A stretch of 64,000 bases of DNA, taken from Aquabacterium soli (GTDB lineage Bacteria > Pseudomonadota > Gammaproteobacteria > Burkholderiales > Burkholderiaceae_C). How positions within the stretch are numbered: position 1 is the stretch's first letter; every line of letters begins with the position of its first letter. Under the pieces are notes generated by a model that was not told where the DNA came from, searched no databases, and worked only from the letters and a program-made list of their open reading frames with translations. The stretch lies in NCBI RefSeq assembly GCF_003933735.1, contig NZ_RSED01000019.1:33131-97130 (forward strand). The letters run 5' to 3'. Shown here piece by piece: positions 49,100-58,586 of the stretch. Position numbers and translations under genes: made by a program.

Positions 49100-50056
49100 A
49101 TGAGCCAGCCAACCCTCAAGCCTCTCAACCAGCAGGTCATCGTCATCACCGGCGCCTCCAGCGGCATCGGCCTGGCCACCGCGCTGGCTGCGGCGCAACA
49201 AGGCGCAAAGCTGGTGCTGGCCGCCCGCAGCCGGGCCACGCTCGACGAGATCGCCGCGGGCATCAACGCCGATGGCGGCGAGGCGATCACGGTGCAGGCC
49301 GACGTGGGGGACCGTGCGCAAGTGGAGGCCATTGCGACAGCCGCCATCGTGCGCTTCGGCCGCATCGACACCTGGGTCAACGATGCCGGCGTGTCCATCT
49401 ATGGCCGCCTGGACGAGGTCAGCGACCAGGACAGTCAGCGCCTGTTCCAGACCAACTTCTGGGGGGTGGTGCATGGCTCGCTGGTCGCGCTGCCCTATCT
49501 GCGAGCCCACGGTGGTGCCCTGATCAACGTGGGGAGCGAGGCCTCGGATGCGGTGATCCCGCTGCAGGGCATGTATTCGGCCAGCAAGCATGCGGTAAAG
49601 GGATTCAACGATGCGCTACGTATCGAGTTGGAAGCCGATGAAGCCCCCGTGTCCGTGACGCTGATCCAGCCCACCGCGGTGGACACGCCCTACCCTGAGC
49701 ATGCCGGCAATTACCTCAGCCAGGAGCCGATGCTGCCCTCGCCCATGATCGAACCCGAGAAGGTGGCCAGCGCCATCCTGGATGCGGCCACCAGCCCCAC
49801 CCGCTCCGTGAAGGTGGGCGCCATGTCGGTGATCAACACGGCCCTGTCCAAGGTTCTGCCGGGCGTGGCCGACTCCATGGCCAAGATGCAGTTGGGCCGC
49901 CAGCAACGCAACGAGGTGCCGCATGCCCGAGACGGCTCGCTGTACGAAGCCAGTGAAACAGGACTGATCTACGGGCGGGGTCAGCAGAACAAGGCCGATC
50001 CGGATCGGGCTCGCCAGACCAACGTTCGGCGGCACGCTGTGGTGGATGGAGACTGA
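49100..50056 (+). CDS. SDR-family oxidoreductase
   Basis: A 318-residue short-chain dehydrogenase. TGASSGIG is at residues 17-24, NDAG near 95-98 and the catalytic Tyr159-x3-Lys163 in YSASK. The C-terminal part (about 250-318) extends beyond the common length and is predicted to be disordered (NKADPDRARQTNVRRHAVVD). CAGGAG precedes the ATG. No neighbour suggests a pathway, so the substrate is unknown. Confidence 0.88.
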   Translation: MSQPTLKPLNQQVIVITGASSGIGLATALAAAQQGAKLVLAARSRATLDEIAAGINADGGEAITVQADVGDRAQVEAIATAAIVRFGRIDTWVNDAGVSIYGRLDEVSDQDSQRLFQTNFWGVVHGSLVALPYLRAHGGALINVGSEASDAVIPLQGMYSASKHAVKGFNDALRIELEADEAPVSVTLIQPTAVDTPYPEHAGNYLSQEPMLPSPMIEPEKVASAILDAATSPTRSVKVGAMSVINTALSKVLPGVADSMAKMQLGRQQRNEVPHARDGSLYEASETGLIYGRGQQNKADPDRARQTNVRRHAVVDGD

Positions 50057-50115
50057 ACGCTGCCCGCTGCGTGGACCTGACAGCAACGCGCCGGCATCGG
50101 CTGCCATGCATGTCG

Positions 50116-50511
50116 TCAACTGCGCAGCAACGCCTTCAGGCGAGTACGCTCTTCGTTGATCTCATCGGCCGTGCGCACACCCAGGCGTCGGAACACCGGC
50201 AAGGGCGGGCACCAGCCTTGAATGGCGTGCTGCAGCAGGAAGCCGGCGACGCCAGCCGGCAGGAATAACCACCTGCGGTCACCACCGGCAGCCAGCGCCG
50301 TCCCTGTCAGGATCAGGGAAGCCGCCCCGGTTTCAAGGCAGCGCTCCACATCCCATTCCTTGTCCAGGGCGTCCAGGCGTCGCTGTATCGCGGCCGGCCC
50401 CTGCTGCGCCAGCAGGATGACACGGGCCAGCGTCTCCGCATGGATGGCCCGGTCAACTTCCGGGGCGGTGTTGTCAGGAACTCGCCGTGCAGTAGGGGTG
50501 ATGAGGGACAT
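50116..50511 (-). CDS. small membrane protein of the DUF2892/YgaP type
   Basis: A 131-residue protein with a hydrophilic N-terminus and a pair of hydrophobic segments near 65-98 (GAASLILTGTALAAG; WLFLPAGVAGFLLQHAIQG). The motif WCPPLPVFRRLGVRTADEIN with its Cys-Pro is the DUF2892 pattern that follows rhodanese domains in YgaP. There is no rhodanese domain in this protein. AAGAGG precedes the ATG at 50511. It lies 61 bases downstream of the xthA stop on the same strand. Confidence 0.7.
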   Translation of the reverse strand: MSLITPTARRVPDNTAPEVDRAIHAETLARVILLAQQGPAAIQRRLDALDKEWDVERCLETGAASLILTGTALAAGGDRRWLFLPAGVAGFLLQHAIQGWCPPLPVFRRLGVRTADEINEERTRLKALLRS

Positions 50512-50572
50512 GCGAAACCTCTTTTCTGATGGGGTGTGGGGTGGTTCGCAGTGGCAATCCGTGGGCCCGCCT

Positions 50573-51343
50573 TTACTTGAACGTGGCCCACACGGGGGCA
50601 TGGTCGCTGGGGTCGTCCATGCCTCGCACCTCGCGGTCCACGCCGGCGGCGACGAAGCGCTTTTTCAGGGCCTTGCTCAGCAGGATGTGATCGATGCGCA
50701 GGCCGGCGTTGCGCTGCCAGCGTTGACGGCGGTAATCCCAGAATGTGTAGACCGGGTCCTTTGGAGAGGTCGCCCGGAGTGCATCCACCCACCCCTGTTG
50801 AAGCAGGTGTGCGAAGGCGGCACGAGGCTCTGGCTGCAGCAGCGCGTTGTCCAGCCAGGACCTTGGAGAGTAGATGTCTGCATCCGTGGGCACGACGTTG
50901 AAGTCGCCCATGAGCGCCACGGGATGGTTGGATCGCAGCAACTCGGCCGCGTGCGCAATGAGCCGATCGAACCACGCAAGCTTGTAGTCGAACTTCGGGC
51001 CAGGGCATGGGTTGCCGTTGGGCAGGTAGAGCGAGGTGACAAGCACGCCATTGATGGCGGCTTCCACGTAGCGTGCCTGCGTGTCCTTCGCGTCCCCCGG
51101 CAAAGAGGTGCGAACGGGAATGGGGTCGGCACCTTTGGCCAGCAGCGCCACGCCGTTCCAGGTCTTCTGGCCGACCACCAGGCTGCCGTAGCCGGCGGCT
51201 TCAAGCTCGGTCCTGGGAAACTGCCCGTCCGTTGATTTCAGCTCCTGAAGCGCCACCGCATCGGGCTGTGTGGCCTCCAGCCACGCGAGCAGAAGCGGCA
51301 AACGCGTCCGGACGTTGTTGATGTTCCAGGTGGCGATCTTCAT
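50573..51343 (-). CDS. xthA: exonuclease III
   Basis: A 256-residue AP endonuclease/3' exonuclease of the endonuclease-exonuclease-phosphatase fold, used in base-excision repair. Motifs: MKIATWNINNVRTRLP at the start, LQELKS with the metal Glu near 34, MGDFNVVPTDADIYSPR with catalytic Asp and Asn, LRIDHILLS and the final SDHAPVWATF with Asp-His. Full family length. Likely a single-gene unit or the first gene of a short unit with the small membrane protein at 50116. Confidence 0.96.
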   Translation of the reverse strand: MKIATWNINNVRTRLPLLLAWLEATQPDAVALQELKSTDGQFPRTELEAAGYGSLVVGQKTWNGVALLAKGADPIPVRTSLPGDAKDTQARYVEAAINGVLVTSLYLPNGNPCPGPKFDYKLAWFDRLIAHAAELLRSNHPVALMGDFNVVPTDADIYSPRSWLDNALLQPEPRAAFAHLLQQGWVDALRATSPKDPVYTFWDYRRQRWQRNAGLRIDHILLSKALKKRFVAAGVDREVRGMDDPSDHAPVWATFK

Positions 51344-51467
51344 TGCCTGAGCCTAGCTGCAAGCGCTTGCAGCAGAGGATCTGTGGACTTTGCTGGCTCG
51401 ACGGGCCAGGTATCCCGATTGCTGGAGGGCATGAAACCAAGACATGAACGGCTTTGAGGAGCACTCC

Positions 51468-51680
51468 ATGGCCAACACACCAAAGCAAGCCAAGCCAGGC
51501 GACGAAGACATTGCGCGCGGTCCGAATGAGGAAGCCGTGACCACTGCCCAGGAGAACGTGACGGAGGGCTACGGTGCTTCAGGCAAGGCAGCCATCATCT
51601 CTGGCAAGCCCGATGGCGACAAGCAGCATGAGGCCAAGCACCGCCCCGGCTCGCAGGCAGTGAACCATGTCCCAGTCTGA
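51468..51680 (+). CDS. small hydrophilic protein of unknown function
   Basis: A 70-residue, highly charged protein with few hydrophobic residues (MANTPKQAKPGDEDIARGPN...GKPDGDKQHEAKHRPGSQAV). GAGGAG stands six bases before the ATG. An in-frame ATG at 51444 gives eight extra residues. It is not recognised; stress-related or disordered small proteins look similar. It overlaps the next gene by 14 bases. Confidence 0.5.
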   Translation: MANTPKQAKPGDEDIARGPNEEAVTTAQENVTEGYGASGKAAIISGKPDGDKQHEAKHRPGSQAVNHVPV

Positions 51681-51939
51681 TGAAATGCGTGTCAGGGGGG
51701 ACTGGATCCCGCGGTGTGCGGCTGAGTTGTCGGCGCTGATTCCATTCTTCGCCCCAGCGCTGTACAGCAATGTCAACCGCCATGAACTGTGGGCTTGGGC
51801 CAGGGGTCTGTGGGAAAGCTCCCCAGCTTTGTCACCAGAAGTGGCCGCACAGCGTGCGCTCGCGTCGCTGTCCTCGCCGTTTGAACGGCAGGTTCATGTC
51901 GGGCGTGGGGACCAGAGGCCCCGAAGTAGGATGTCCTGA
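51667..51939 (+). CDS. small protein of unknown function
   Basis: A 90-residue frame with a well-formed, Trp-rich helical core (IPRCAAELSALIPFFAPAL; RHELWAWARGLWESSPALS). It overlaps the previous small gene by 14 bases in another frame, as in coupled gene pairs. No family is recognised. The end overlaps nothing. The C-terminal 15 residues look unconserved. Confidence 0.4.
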   Translation: MSQSDEMRVRGDWIPRCAAELSALIPFFAPALYSNVNRHELWAWARGLWESSPALSPEVAAQRALASLSSPFERQVHVGRGDQRPRSRMS

Positions 51940-52134
51940 TCAGGGCTGATTCTGGGCAGGTCTGCGTCGCTCCAGTTCTTCGATGGCCTTCTTCTGCCCC
52001 TCCAGCACGCCGAGGTAGGCGCGCTGGAAGTGGTAGGCAATGTCCCCCAGGGAGGGCACCCCATCCTCTGCGGGCAGCCTCGCAAGAAGGGCAGCCGTGA
52101 TGGTGGCTGCTGCCAGTGTGGTTTGCTCGGACAT
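51940..52134 (-). CDS. small protein of unknown function
   Basis: A 64-residue frame starting MSEQTTLAAATITAALLARL, then SLGDIAYHFQRAYLGVLEGQ, ending KKAIEELERRRPAQNQP. It is amphipathic and looks like a real short protein, with normal codon use. It directly abuts the stop of the plus-strand gene at 51939. Function unknown. Confidence 0.4.
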   Translation of the reverse strand: MSEQTTLAAATITAALLARLPAEDGVPSLGDIAYHFQRAYLGVLEGQKKAIEELERRRPAQNQP

Positions 52135-52297
52135 GTGTGGGAACCCAGTAAGACGCGGTTGATGGAACAACGCGATCGTGCCACGGCTTGGTGCAATGCC
52201 CTCAAGAACCGCTCCCTGCCTTGACCATGCAGCAGCAGGCGCTGTGAAGTGTTCCTAGAATGAAGCGCCATCAGCCCCCCCAACTGGAGCCTCGTCC

Positions 52298-52552
52298 ATG
52301 AACGACCCGGAAATCCTGTCACGACTGGAATTGGTCGAGTTCGCCATCACCATCCTTCTGCGAACGAAAGACGGGTTGGCAGCAGATGTTGAGAAGCCGC
52401 TGCAGGATGTGGTTCAGGCTTGGCGACAAGGGCCCTTCCCTGATCTGCCGGAAGACCTAGGCGTTCTCGGGAAACTGCGGCAACTGCGGGACACGCAGAA
52501 GCAGATGGACGAAAACCAGGTTTCAGCAAACGGCCACAGCTCAGACCATTGA
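52298..52552 (+). CDS. small protein of unknown function
   Basis: An 84-residue acidic helical protein (MNDPEILSRLELVEFAITILLRTKDGL, in two parts, with a polar tail NQVSANGHSSDH). No homology recognised. It stands 236 bases upstream of the KaiC-like gene. Start codon has only a weak ribosome binding site. Confidence 0.4.
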   Translation: MNDPEILSRLELVEFAITILLRTKDGLAADVEKPLQDVVQAWRQGPFPDLPEDLGVLGKLRQLRDTQKQMDENQVSANGHSSDH

Positions 52553-52788
52553 CCGACGGATTAACAGTCCGGCGCTCCTCGAACATCCGCGACGAGCGCA
52601 TGTCCTCATGAAGGAGGCAGGAGCTGCCGCACCACCTTGGAACAAACCATGGGGGCTCAAACACATAAAGACAGTAGCCGGCTCAAAGTACCTCTAAAAT
52701 CAAGGACTTCTTATGGTAGGGCGTGTTGCAAGAGCCGGAATCGCCATTGCGCCCACTCAATGATTTGATATTCACTACGTCAATAAGA

Positions 52789-54162
52789 ATGAAACGATTG
52801 GCTACCCTTGTCGAGGGCCTGGATGAGATCCTCAACGGTGGTTTGTTCGAGGGCGGGGTCTATATTTTCGAGGGGCCGCCGGGCGTCGGCAAGACAACGC
52901 TGGCCAACCAGATTGCCTACACGCTGGCACGGCGCGAAGTCCGCACCCTGTACGTCACCATGTTGGCAGAATCTCATGCGCGCATGCTCCAGCACATGGA
53001 GCAGCAGATCTTTTTTGATCAGCAGGAAGTCAATGCCAGGGTGTTCTATGTCAGCGGCTACCGGGAGCTTGATCAAGGCGGGCTGAAAGCCGTTGTCGAA
53101 CTGCTGCGCGGCGAATTGCTGCGCCATCGGCCGTCCTTGCTGGTCATCGATGGGCTGGTCATCGACAGCCTTGAAGCGATGACCAACGATTCGGTTCGCC
53201 AGTTCGTTCATGAACTGCAAAGCCTGGTCAGCGCCATGTCGTGCACCTCTCTCATCCTGAGCAGTGGCACCGGCAATGCGCTGAGCGCAGAGCAGACGAT
53301 GGTGGACGGCATCTTTTCATTCGAAGACCACGGCTTCCACTGGCGCGCTGAGCGACGCATGCAGGTCCGCAAATTCCGGGGCAGCCAGATCATCCGTGGC
53401 CAGCACACCTTCTGCATTTCGGCGCAAGGGCTTCAGTTCTTCCCTCGCCTGGAAAGCCTGCCATTGGAAGATGGCAACGTGAAGCTGGGAGACAGCGTTC
53501 TCTCCACCGGCCTGCCCGCGCTGGACGACGTTCTCCATGCCAAAGGCCTCTTTACCGGCAGTGCTTCGGTGGTCATAGGGCACACTGGCACAGGAAAGAC
53601 CACACTCGCCCTTGCTTTCGCGTCTGCCGCCAACGCCAGCGCCCCCGGCCTGGTGCTGTCTTGTACGGAGCTGGGTGGCGATCTGCGGCGGCTTGGCGCA
53701 GAAATGGGCCTTGACATCGAGACGGCCATTGGCGCGGGCGCTTTGGCCCTCAAGAGCCTCGGTCACGAAGATGAATCGATGGATGAGATGGGTCACAAAC
53801 TGCTGAGACTGGTTGACGAACTGAAGATTCGCCGCCTGGTGGTGGATGGTATGGCAGGGCTCGCCGAAACCTTGGCGTTTCCGGAGCGTGGCTATCGGTT
53901 CCTGGGCCGTCTGCTGATGGAATTGCGGCGGCGTGAGGTGACCTCCCTGTTCACGGTGGATCCTCACGCTCTGGCCATGGCAGCGGGAACACCGCTTGCT
54001 GAGGGTGTCACAGGCTGGTTTGACAACGTGTTCAGTTTCGAGCCGGAGTCTCCTCAAAAAAGGCGGGTTGATCAGCGTGTCCTCACGATCACCAAGGTTC
54101 GCGGCGGCAGCGCTGCTGAACCGTCTGTGGACATCTTCATTCGACCTCGAACAACGTGCTGA
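52789..54162 (+). CDS. KaiC-like two-domain RecA-type ATPase
   Basis: A 457-residue protein with two RecA/KaiC domains. The first (about 5-235) has P-loop GPPGVGKTT at 29-37 and a family start MKRLATLVEGLDEILNGGLF. The second (about 240-455) has P-loop GHTGTGKTT at 264-272. Each domain shows a Walker-B-like hydrophobic strand (LLVIDGLVID; RLVVDGMAG). The paired Glu after beta-strand 2 seen in KaiC is reduced to one Glu in each domain (MLAESHA; CTELGG). The ATG at 52789 is preferred by homology; a GTG at 52723 would add 22 residues. A receiver-only protein is encoded 33 bases downstream. Proteobacterial KaiC-like proteins act with receivers or kinases and often have no clock role. Confidence 0.85.
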   Translation: MKRLATLVEGLDEILNGGLFEGGVYIFEGPPGVGKTTLANQIAYTLARREVRTLYVTMLAESHARMLQHMEQQIFFDQQEVNARVFYVSGYRELDQGGLKAVVELLRGELLRHRPSLLVIDGLVIDSLEAMTNDSVRQFVHELQSLVSAMSCTSLILSSGTGNALSAEQTMVDGIFSFEDHGFHWRAERRMQVRKFRGSQIIRGQHTFCISAQGLQFFPRLESLPLEDGNVKLGDSVLSTGLPALDDVLHAKGLFTGSASVVIGHTGTGKTTLALAFASAANASAPGLVLSCTELGGDLRRLGAEMGLDIETAIGAGALALKSLGHEDESMDEMGHKLLRLVDELKIRRLVVDGMAGLAETLAFPERGYRFLGRLLMELRRREVTSLFTVDPHALAMAAGTPLAEGVTGWFDNVFSFEPESPQKRRVDQRVLTITKVRGGSAAEPSVDIFIRPRTTC

Positions 54163-54194
54163 TCCCCAAGCCGTCTACATGAAAGCAGTTTCCG

Positions 54195-54641
54195 ATGAAA
54201 CTTGTTCTGATCGTCGAAGACGAATATGGCAACGCCGAGATACTGCAACTTTTATTGGAAGCCGAAGGCTACAGGGTGACCGCTGCGTCCAACGGATTGC
54301 AGGCGCTGGATTTACTGCGCGATGGCGAAAAGCCTGCACTGATACTCTCTGACTTCATGATGCCCATCATGGATGGCGGCGAGTTTGGGACAGCCGTGAG
54401 GCAAGACGCTACCCTGCGTCATATCCCTTTTGTCTTCATGAGCGCCACCAGCGAAGATGTGGTGCGAAAGGCATTCCAGCATTACGACGCATTCATGGTC
54501 AAGCCAGTAGAGATTGATCCCTTGCTCGCCCTGGTGAAACGCTTGGTTGCAGAGGGACGGCCGCCCCTCGCCGACAGTGACCTGGCAGAAGAATCCATGC
54601 GGCAATTGCTGCAGGAGATGCGGGTGCCGCCAGGCAATTGA
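54195..54641 (+). CDS. stand-alone receiver (CheY-like) protein paired with the KaiC-like ATPase
   Basis: A 148-residue protein. The receiver (1-120) has acidic residues at VEDE, phosphoacceptor Asp53 in LILSDFMMP and Lys near 103 in FMVKPVE. After residue 120 there is a short helical tail (LLQEMRVPPGN) but no output domain. It is 33 bases after the KaiC-like gene, so the two are one operon. It probably receives phosphate from a kinase encoded elsewhere. Confidence 0.88.
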   Translation: MKLVLIVEDEYGNAEILQLLLEAEGYRVTAASNGLQALDLLRDGEKPALILSDFMMPIMDGGEFGTAVRQDATLRHIPFVFMSATSEDVVRKAFQHYDAFMVKPVEIDPLLALVKRLVAEGRPPLADSDLAEESMRQLLQEMRVPPGN

Positions 54642-54686
54642 GCCGATTCGGACCTGGCCCTTCCCCCTCATCGTCCCTAGAAACAA

Positions 54687-54715
54687 CAAAGCCCAGTCTT
54701 ACGAACTGGGCTTTG
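54687..54715. terminator. terminator between the receiver gene and tRNA-Thr
   Basis: CAAAGCCCAGT and ACTGGGCTTTG form an 11-base stem with a 7-base loop, followed by TGTTTGTT on the plus strand. The convergent tRNA gene begins just after, so it may terminate both. Confidence 0.85.
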
Positions 54716-54727
54716 TGTTTGTTCAGA

Positions 54728-54803
54728 TGGTGCCGGAGAAAGGAATCGAACCCTCGACCTTCTCATTACGAATGAGCTGCTCTACCGACTGAGCTACACC
54801 GGC
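54728..54803 (-). tRNA. tRNA-Thr (anticodon CGU)
   Basis: A 76-base gene read from 54803 to 54728. The acceptor stem GCCGGTG pairs with CTCCGGC (one mismatch), the D loop is AGCTCAGTCGGTAGAGC, the anticodon stem-loop is CTCATTCGTAATGAG with anticodon CGT, the T arm is GGTTCGATTCC, and CCA is encoded. Confidence 0.97.
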
Positions 54804-54830
54804 GTCCAAGCCAAAAATTCTATCACGGGT

Positions 54831-55838
54831 TCAGCTGGCTTCGCGGTGATAAGCCGTGACACGGTCCACTTCGTTCTTCGACCCCAGGATCACGCTGACG
54901 CGCTCATGCAACTGTGTGGGCTGCAACTCCATGATGCGCTGAGTGCCGTTGGTGGCGGCGCCACCGGCCTGTTCCACCAGGAAGCTCATCGGGTTGGCCT
55001 CGTACATCAGACGCAGCTTGCCCGGCTTGCCCGGCTCGCGCTTGTCCCAGGGGTACATGAAGACGCCACCGCGCGTGAGGATGCGGTGCACGTCGGCCAC
55101 CATGGACGCGATCCAGCGCATGTTGAAATCCTTGCCGCGCGGGCCTTCCTTGCCGGCCAGGCATTCGTCGATATAACGCTTGACCGGGTCGGCCCAGTGG
55201 CGCATGTTCGACATGTTGATCGCGAATTCCTTCGTGTCCTCGGGGATCTTGACATCGCTGTCCGTCAGCACCCATGAGCCTTGCTCGCGGTCGAGCGTGA
55301 ACATGACGACGCCCTTGCCCACGGTGAGCACCAGGGTGGTCTGCGGGCCATACACGCAGTAGCCAGCGGCCACCTGCTCGGTGCCCGGCTGCAGGAAGCT
55401 GTTGGTGTCCACGGCATGGCCGTCGGCGTGCTTGAGCACCGAGAAGATAGTGCCGATGCTCACGTTCACGTCGATGTTGCTCGATCCATCCAGCGGATCG
55501 AACATCAGCAGGTACTCGCCCTGCGGGTAGCGGTTGGGCACCACGTAGATCTCGTCCATCTCTTCAGAGGCCATGGCCGCCAGGTGGCCGCCCCATTCGT
55601 TGGCCTCGATCAGCACCTCGTTGGCGATGATGTCGAGCTTCTTCTGGACCTCGCCCTGCACGTTCTCGCTGCCGGCGGTGCCCAGCACATCGCCCAGGGC
55701 ACCCTTGTTGACGCTGATGGCGATGCGCTTGCAGGCGCGGGCGACGATCTCGATCAGCAGGCGCAGTTGCGGCGCCAGTTGGGCTTGGCCGCGCTGCTGC
55801 TCGATCAGGTATTGGGTCAGGCTGACTTTGTGGGACAT
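54831..55838 (-). CDS. fbp: fructose-1,6-bisphosphatase class I (housekeeping copy)
   Basis: A 335-residue class I FBPase used in gluconeogenesis. Motifs [45 protein letters not shown] and [18 protein letters not shown] are shared with cbbF at 19240, its paralogue. It lies immediately upstream of tRNA-Thr and downstream of pepN on the same strand. AGGAA precedes the ATG. The N-terminal region is shorter than cbbF's and has the standard housekeeping length. Confidence 0.96.
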   Translation of the reverse strand: MSHKVSLTQYLIEQQRGQAQLAPQLRLLIEIVARACKRIAISVNKGALGDVLGTAGSENVQGEVQKKLDIIANEVLIEANEWGGHLAAMASEEMDEIYVVPNRYPQGEYLLMFDPLDGSSNIDVNVSIGTIFSVLKHADGHAVDTNSFLQPGTEQVAAGYCVYGPQTTLVLTVGKGVVMFTLDREQGSWVLTDSDVKIPEDTKEFAINMSNMRHWADPVKRYIDECLAGKEGPRGKDFNMRWIASMVADVHRILTRGGVFMYPWDKREPGKPGKLRLMYEANPMSFLVEQAGGAATNGTQRIMELQPTQLHERVSVILGSKNEVDRVTAYHREAS

Positions 55839-55871
55839 GGTGGATGGTTCCTGGGTTCTTCAGAGGTTCGT

Positions 55872-58544
55872 TCAATCCTGCAGCGCGCGCGTGACGATCT
55901 CACGCACGTCATCGGACAGATCGGGCTTGGCCATCACGCGGCCCAGGGCCTCGCGTGCGGCGGTACGGTAGGGCTCGGCCAGGCGGCGCCAGTGGTCCAG
56001 TGCACGGGCCAGGCGGGCGGCCAGTTGCGGGTTGATGCTGTCGATCTCGATCACGCGATCGGCCCAGAACACGTAGCCCGCAGCATCCGGCCGGTGGAAG
56101 GCGGCCGGGTTCATCTGGCACAGCGCCATCAGCAGGCTGCGGGCGCGGTTGGGCGTGCGCAGCGTGAAGTCGGGGTGCTGCATCAGGGCCTTGGCGCGTG
56201 CGAAGACCTTGCCGTCTTTTTCAGGGGCGGCGGCCTGCAGGGTGAACCACTTGTCGATCACCAGCGGCTCGTCACGGAACTGCTCGTGGAAGCGGCTCAG
56301 CGCATCAGGGGCCAGGTCGGCATGGCTGTTGACCAGGGCACCCAGGGCGCCCAGCCGGTCCGTCATGTTGTTGGCATCCTTGAAGCGCTGGAAGGCCTTG
56401 CCCGTCCAGATCGGATTGTGGCGCGTGGCACCGTCCAGGCACAGCATGGACAAGGCCAGGTTGGCCAGTGCACGGCGGCCGCTGCTGACCGGATCAGGTG
56501 AATAGGCGCCGCAGTCGTTGTGCTGCTCCCAGGCCCAGATCCAGTCTTCGTGCAGGGCCTTGGCCAACTGCAACTTCAGGCTTTCGCGGGCGGTGTGGAT
56601 GCGCTGCGGATCGACGGTGTCGAGCTGCTCGGCCACGTAGGCCTCGCTCGGCAGCGTCAGCACCAGCTCTTTGAAGGCGGCGTCCAGCTCGGCGTTGCGC
56701 AGCACGCCGCGCAGGGCCTGGATGAAGCGAGGATCCAGCTCGGCCGGGCCGTGGCCGGACACGGCCTGCAGCAGGCGGCGCAGGGCCAGGCGCTGTGCGG
56801 CTTCCCACCGGTTGAACGGGTCCTTGTCGTGCGTGAGCAGCGTGAACAGGGCGTCGTCGCCCAGCTCGGCCTGCAGCACCACGGGGGCCGAGAAGCCACG
56901 CAGCAGCGAGGGCACCGGCTCCACCGGCACGTGCACGAAGGTGAAGGTCTGCTCGGGTTCGGACAGCACCAGCACGGTGTCGGTGCCAATGGGCAGGGCC
57001 TCGCCTTCGAGGTGCAGGTTCAGGTTGCGGCCGTCGTGCGCCACCAAGCCCATGGCCACGGGGATCACGAAGGGCAGCTTGGCCGGCTGGCCCGCGGTGG
57101 GCGCGCAGTTCTGGCTCAGGTGCAGGGTGTAGGTCTTGTGCTCGGCGCTGTAGCTGCCGCGGGCCTGCACGCGGGGCGTGCCGGCCTGGGTGTACCAGTG
57201 CTTGAACTGGTCCAGGCGCTTGGTGAGCTCGCTCTCTGGGTTGGCGTCGGCGATGGCCTGGGCGAAATCGTCGCAGGTCACGGCGTGGCCGTCATGGCGC
57301 TGGAAGTACAGCTTCATGCCTTCGGCAAAGCCAGCCTCACCGACCAGGGTGTGCATCATGCGCACCACCTCGGCACCCTTTTCATACACGGTGGCCGTGT
57401 AGAAATTGTCGATGGCCATGTAGCTGTCGGGGCGCACCGGGTGGGCCATGGGGCCCGCATCCTCGGGAAACTGCAGCTGGCGCAGGGTGCGCACGTCTTC
57501 GATGCGCTTGACGGCGCGCGCGCTGGCGCTGCCGGCCATGTCCTGGCTGAACTGCTGGTCGCGGAAGACGGTCAGGCCTTCTTTCAGCGACAGCTGGAAC
57601 CAGTCGCGGCAGGTGACGCGGTTGCCCGTCCAGTTGTGGAAGTACTCGTGGGCGACCACGCTTTCCACGTTGCCGAAATCCACATCGGTGGCGGTGGCCG
57701 GGTTGGCCAGCACGAACTTGGTGTTGAAGATGTTCAACCCCTTGTTCTCCATCGCGCCCATGTTGAAGTCGCTCACGGCGACGATCATGAAGCGCTCCAG
57801 GTCCAGGCTCAGGCCGAAGCGGATCTCGTCCCACGAGATGGACGCCATCAGCGATTGCATGGCGTGCTCGGTCTTGTCCAGGTCACCTGCGCGCACGAAG
57901 ATCTGCAGCAGGTGCTCCTTGCCCAGGCGGGTGCGCACGCGTTGCTCGCGGCTGACCAAGTCGGCGGCCACGAGCGCGAACAGGTAGCAGGGCTTGGGGT
58001 GCGGATCTTCCCAGACGGCGTAGTGGCGATCGGCGTCGATCGCACCCTGCTCCACCAGGTTGCCGTTGGACAGCAGCACCGGGTATTTGAGCTTGTCGGC
58101 CTTGAGCGTGACTTTGTAGACGGACATCACGTCCGGCCGGTCCAGGAAGTAGGTGATGCGGCGGAAACCCAGGGCCTCGCACTGCGTGAAGAAGCCGCCC
58201 CCCGAGGTGTACAGGCCCGACAGCTGCGTATTCTTGCCGGGCGCGCAGGTGGTGCGGATCTCGAGCGCGAACGGCTGATCGGGCAGGTTGTCGAGCACCA
58301 GTTGCTGGTTCTCGACACGGAAGGACACGGGCTCGCCATCGACCAGCACGCGCGTGAGGTTGATGTCCTCGCCATCCAGGCGCAGGGAGGCGCCGGGCTG
58401 GTCGGGGTTGCGTTCGACGGCCATCTTGTTGATGACCAGTGTCTTGGCGGGGTCCAGATCGAAGGTCAGGTCGACCGTGCGGATCCAGAAGGCCGGCGCG
58501 GTGTAGTCCTCGCGTCGGATCAGCGGAGCGGTACCTTCACGCAT
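55872..58544 (-). CDS. pepN: aminopeptidase N
   Basis: An 890-residue zinc aminopeptidase (M1 family) that trims peptides in the cytoplasm. The exopeptidase motif is GAMENKGLNIFNTKFVLA; the zinc motif is HEYFHNW with the second Glu in LKEGLT; Tyr is in the TATVYEKGAEVVRM segment. The N-terminal domain is a beta-saddle and the C-terminal helical domain is complete, as in E. coli PepN. Its stop is 33 bases before the fbp start. The same strand also carries prfB upstream. Confidence 0.96.
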   Translation of the reverse strand: MREGTAPLIRREDYTAPAFWIRTVDLTFDLDPAKTLVINKMAVERNPDQPGASLRLDGEDINLTRVLVDGEPVSFRVENQQLVLDNLPDQPFALEIRTTCAPGKNTQLSGLYTSGGGFFTQCEALGFRRITYFLDRPDVMSVYKVTLKADKLKYPVLLSNGNLVEQGAIDADRHYAVWEDPHPKPCYLFALVAADLVSREQRVRTRLGKEHLLQIFVRAGDLDKTEHAMQSLMASISWDEIRFGLSLDLERFMIVAVSDFNMGAMENKGLNIFNTKFVLANPATATDVDFGNVESVVAHEYFHNWTGNRVTCRDWFQLSLKEGLTVFRDQQFSQDMAGSASARAVKRIEDVRTLRQLQFPEDAGPMAHPVRPDSYMAIDNFYTATVYEKGAEVVRMMHTLVGEAGFAEGMKLYFQRHDGHAVTCDDFAQAIADANPESELTKRLDQFKHWYTQAGTPRVQARGSYSAEHKTYTLHLSQNCAPTAGQPAKLPFVIPVAMGLVAHDGRNLNLHLEGEALPIGTDTVLVLSEPEQTFTFVHVPVEPVPSLLRGFSAPVVLQAELGDDALFTLLTHDKDPFNRWEAAQRLALRRLLQAVSGHGPAELDPRFIQALRGVLRNAELDAAFKELVLTLPSEAYVAEQLDTVDPQRIHTARESLKLQLAKALHEDWIWAWEQHNDCGAYSPDPVSSGRRALANLALSMLCLDGATRHNPIWTGKAFQRFKDANNMTDRLGALGALVNSHADLAPDALSRFHEQFRDEPLVIDKWFTLQAAAPEKDGKVFARAKALMQHPDFTLRTPNRARSLLMALCQMNPAAFHRPDAAGYVFWADRVIEIDSINPQLAARLARALDHWRRLAEPYRTAAREALGRVMAKPDLSDDVREIVTRALQD

Positions 58545-58586
58545 GGCGGTGCTTTCGTGATGGGTGAGGGTTCAAGGGCATCGACG

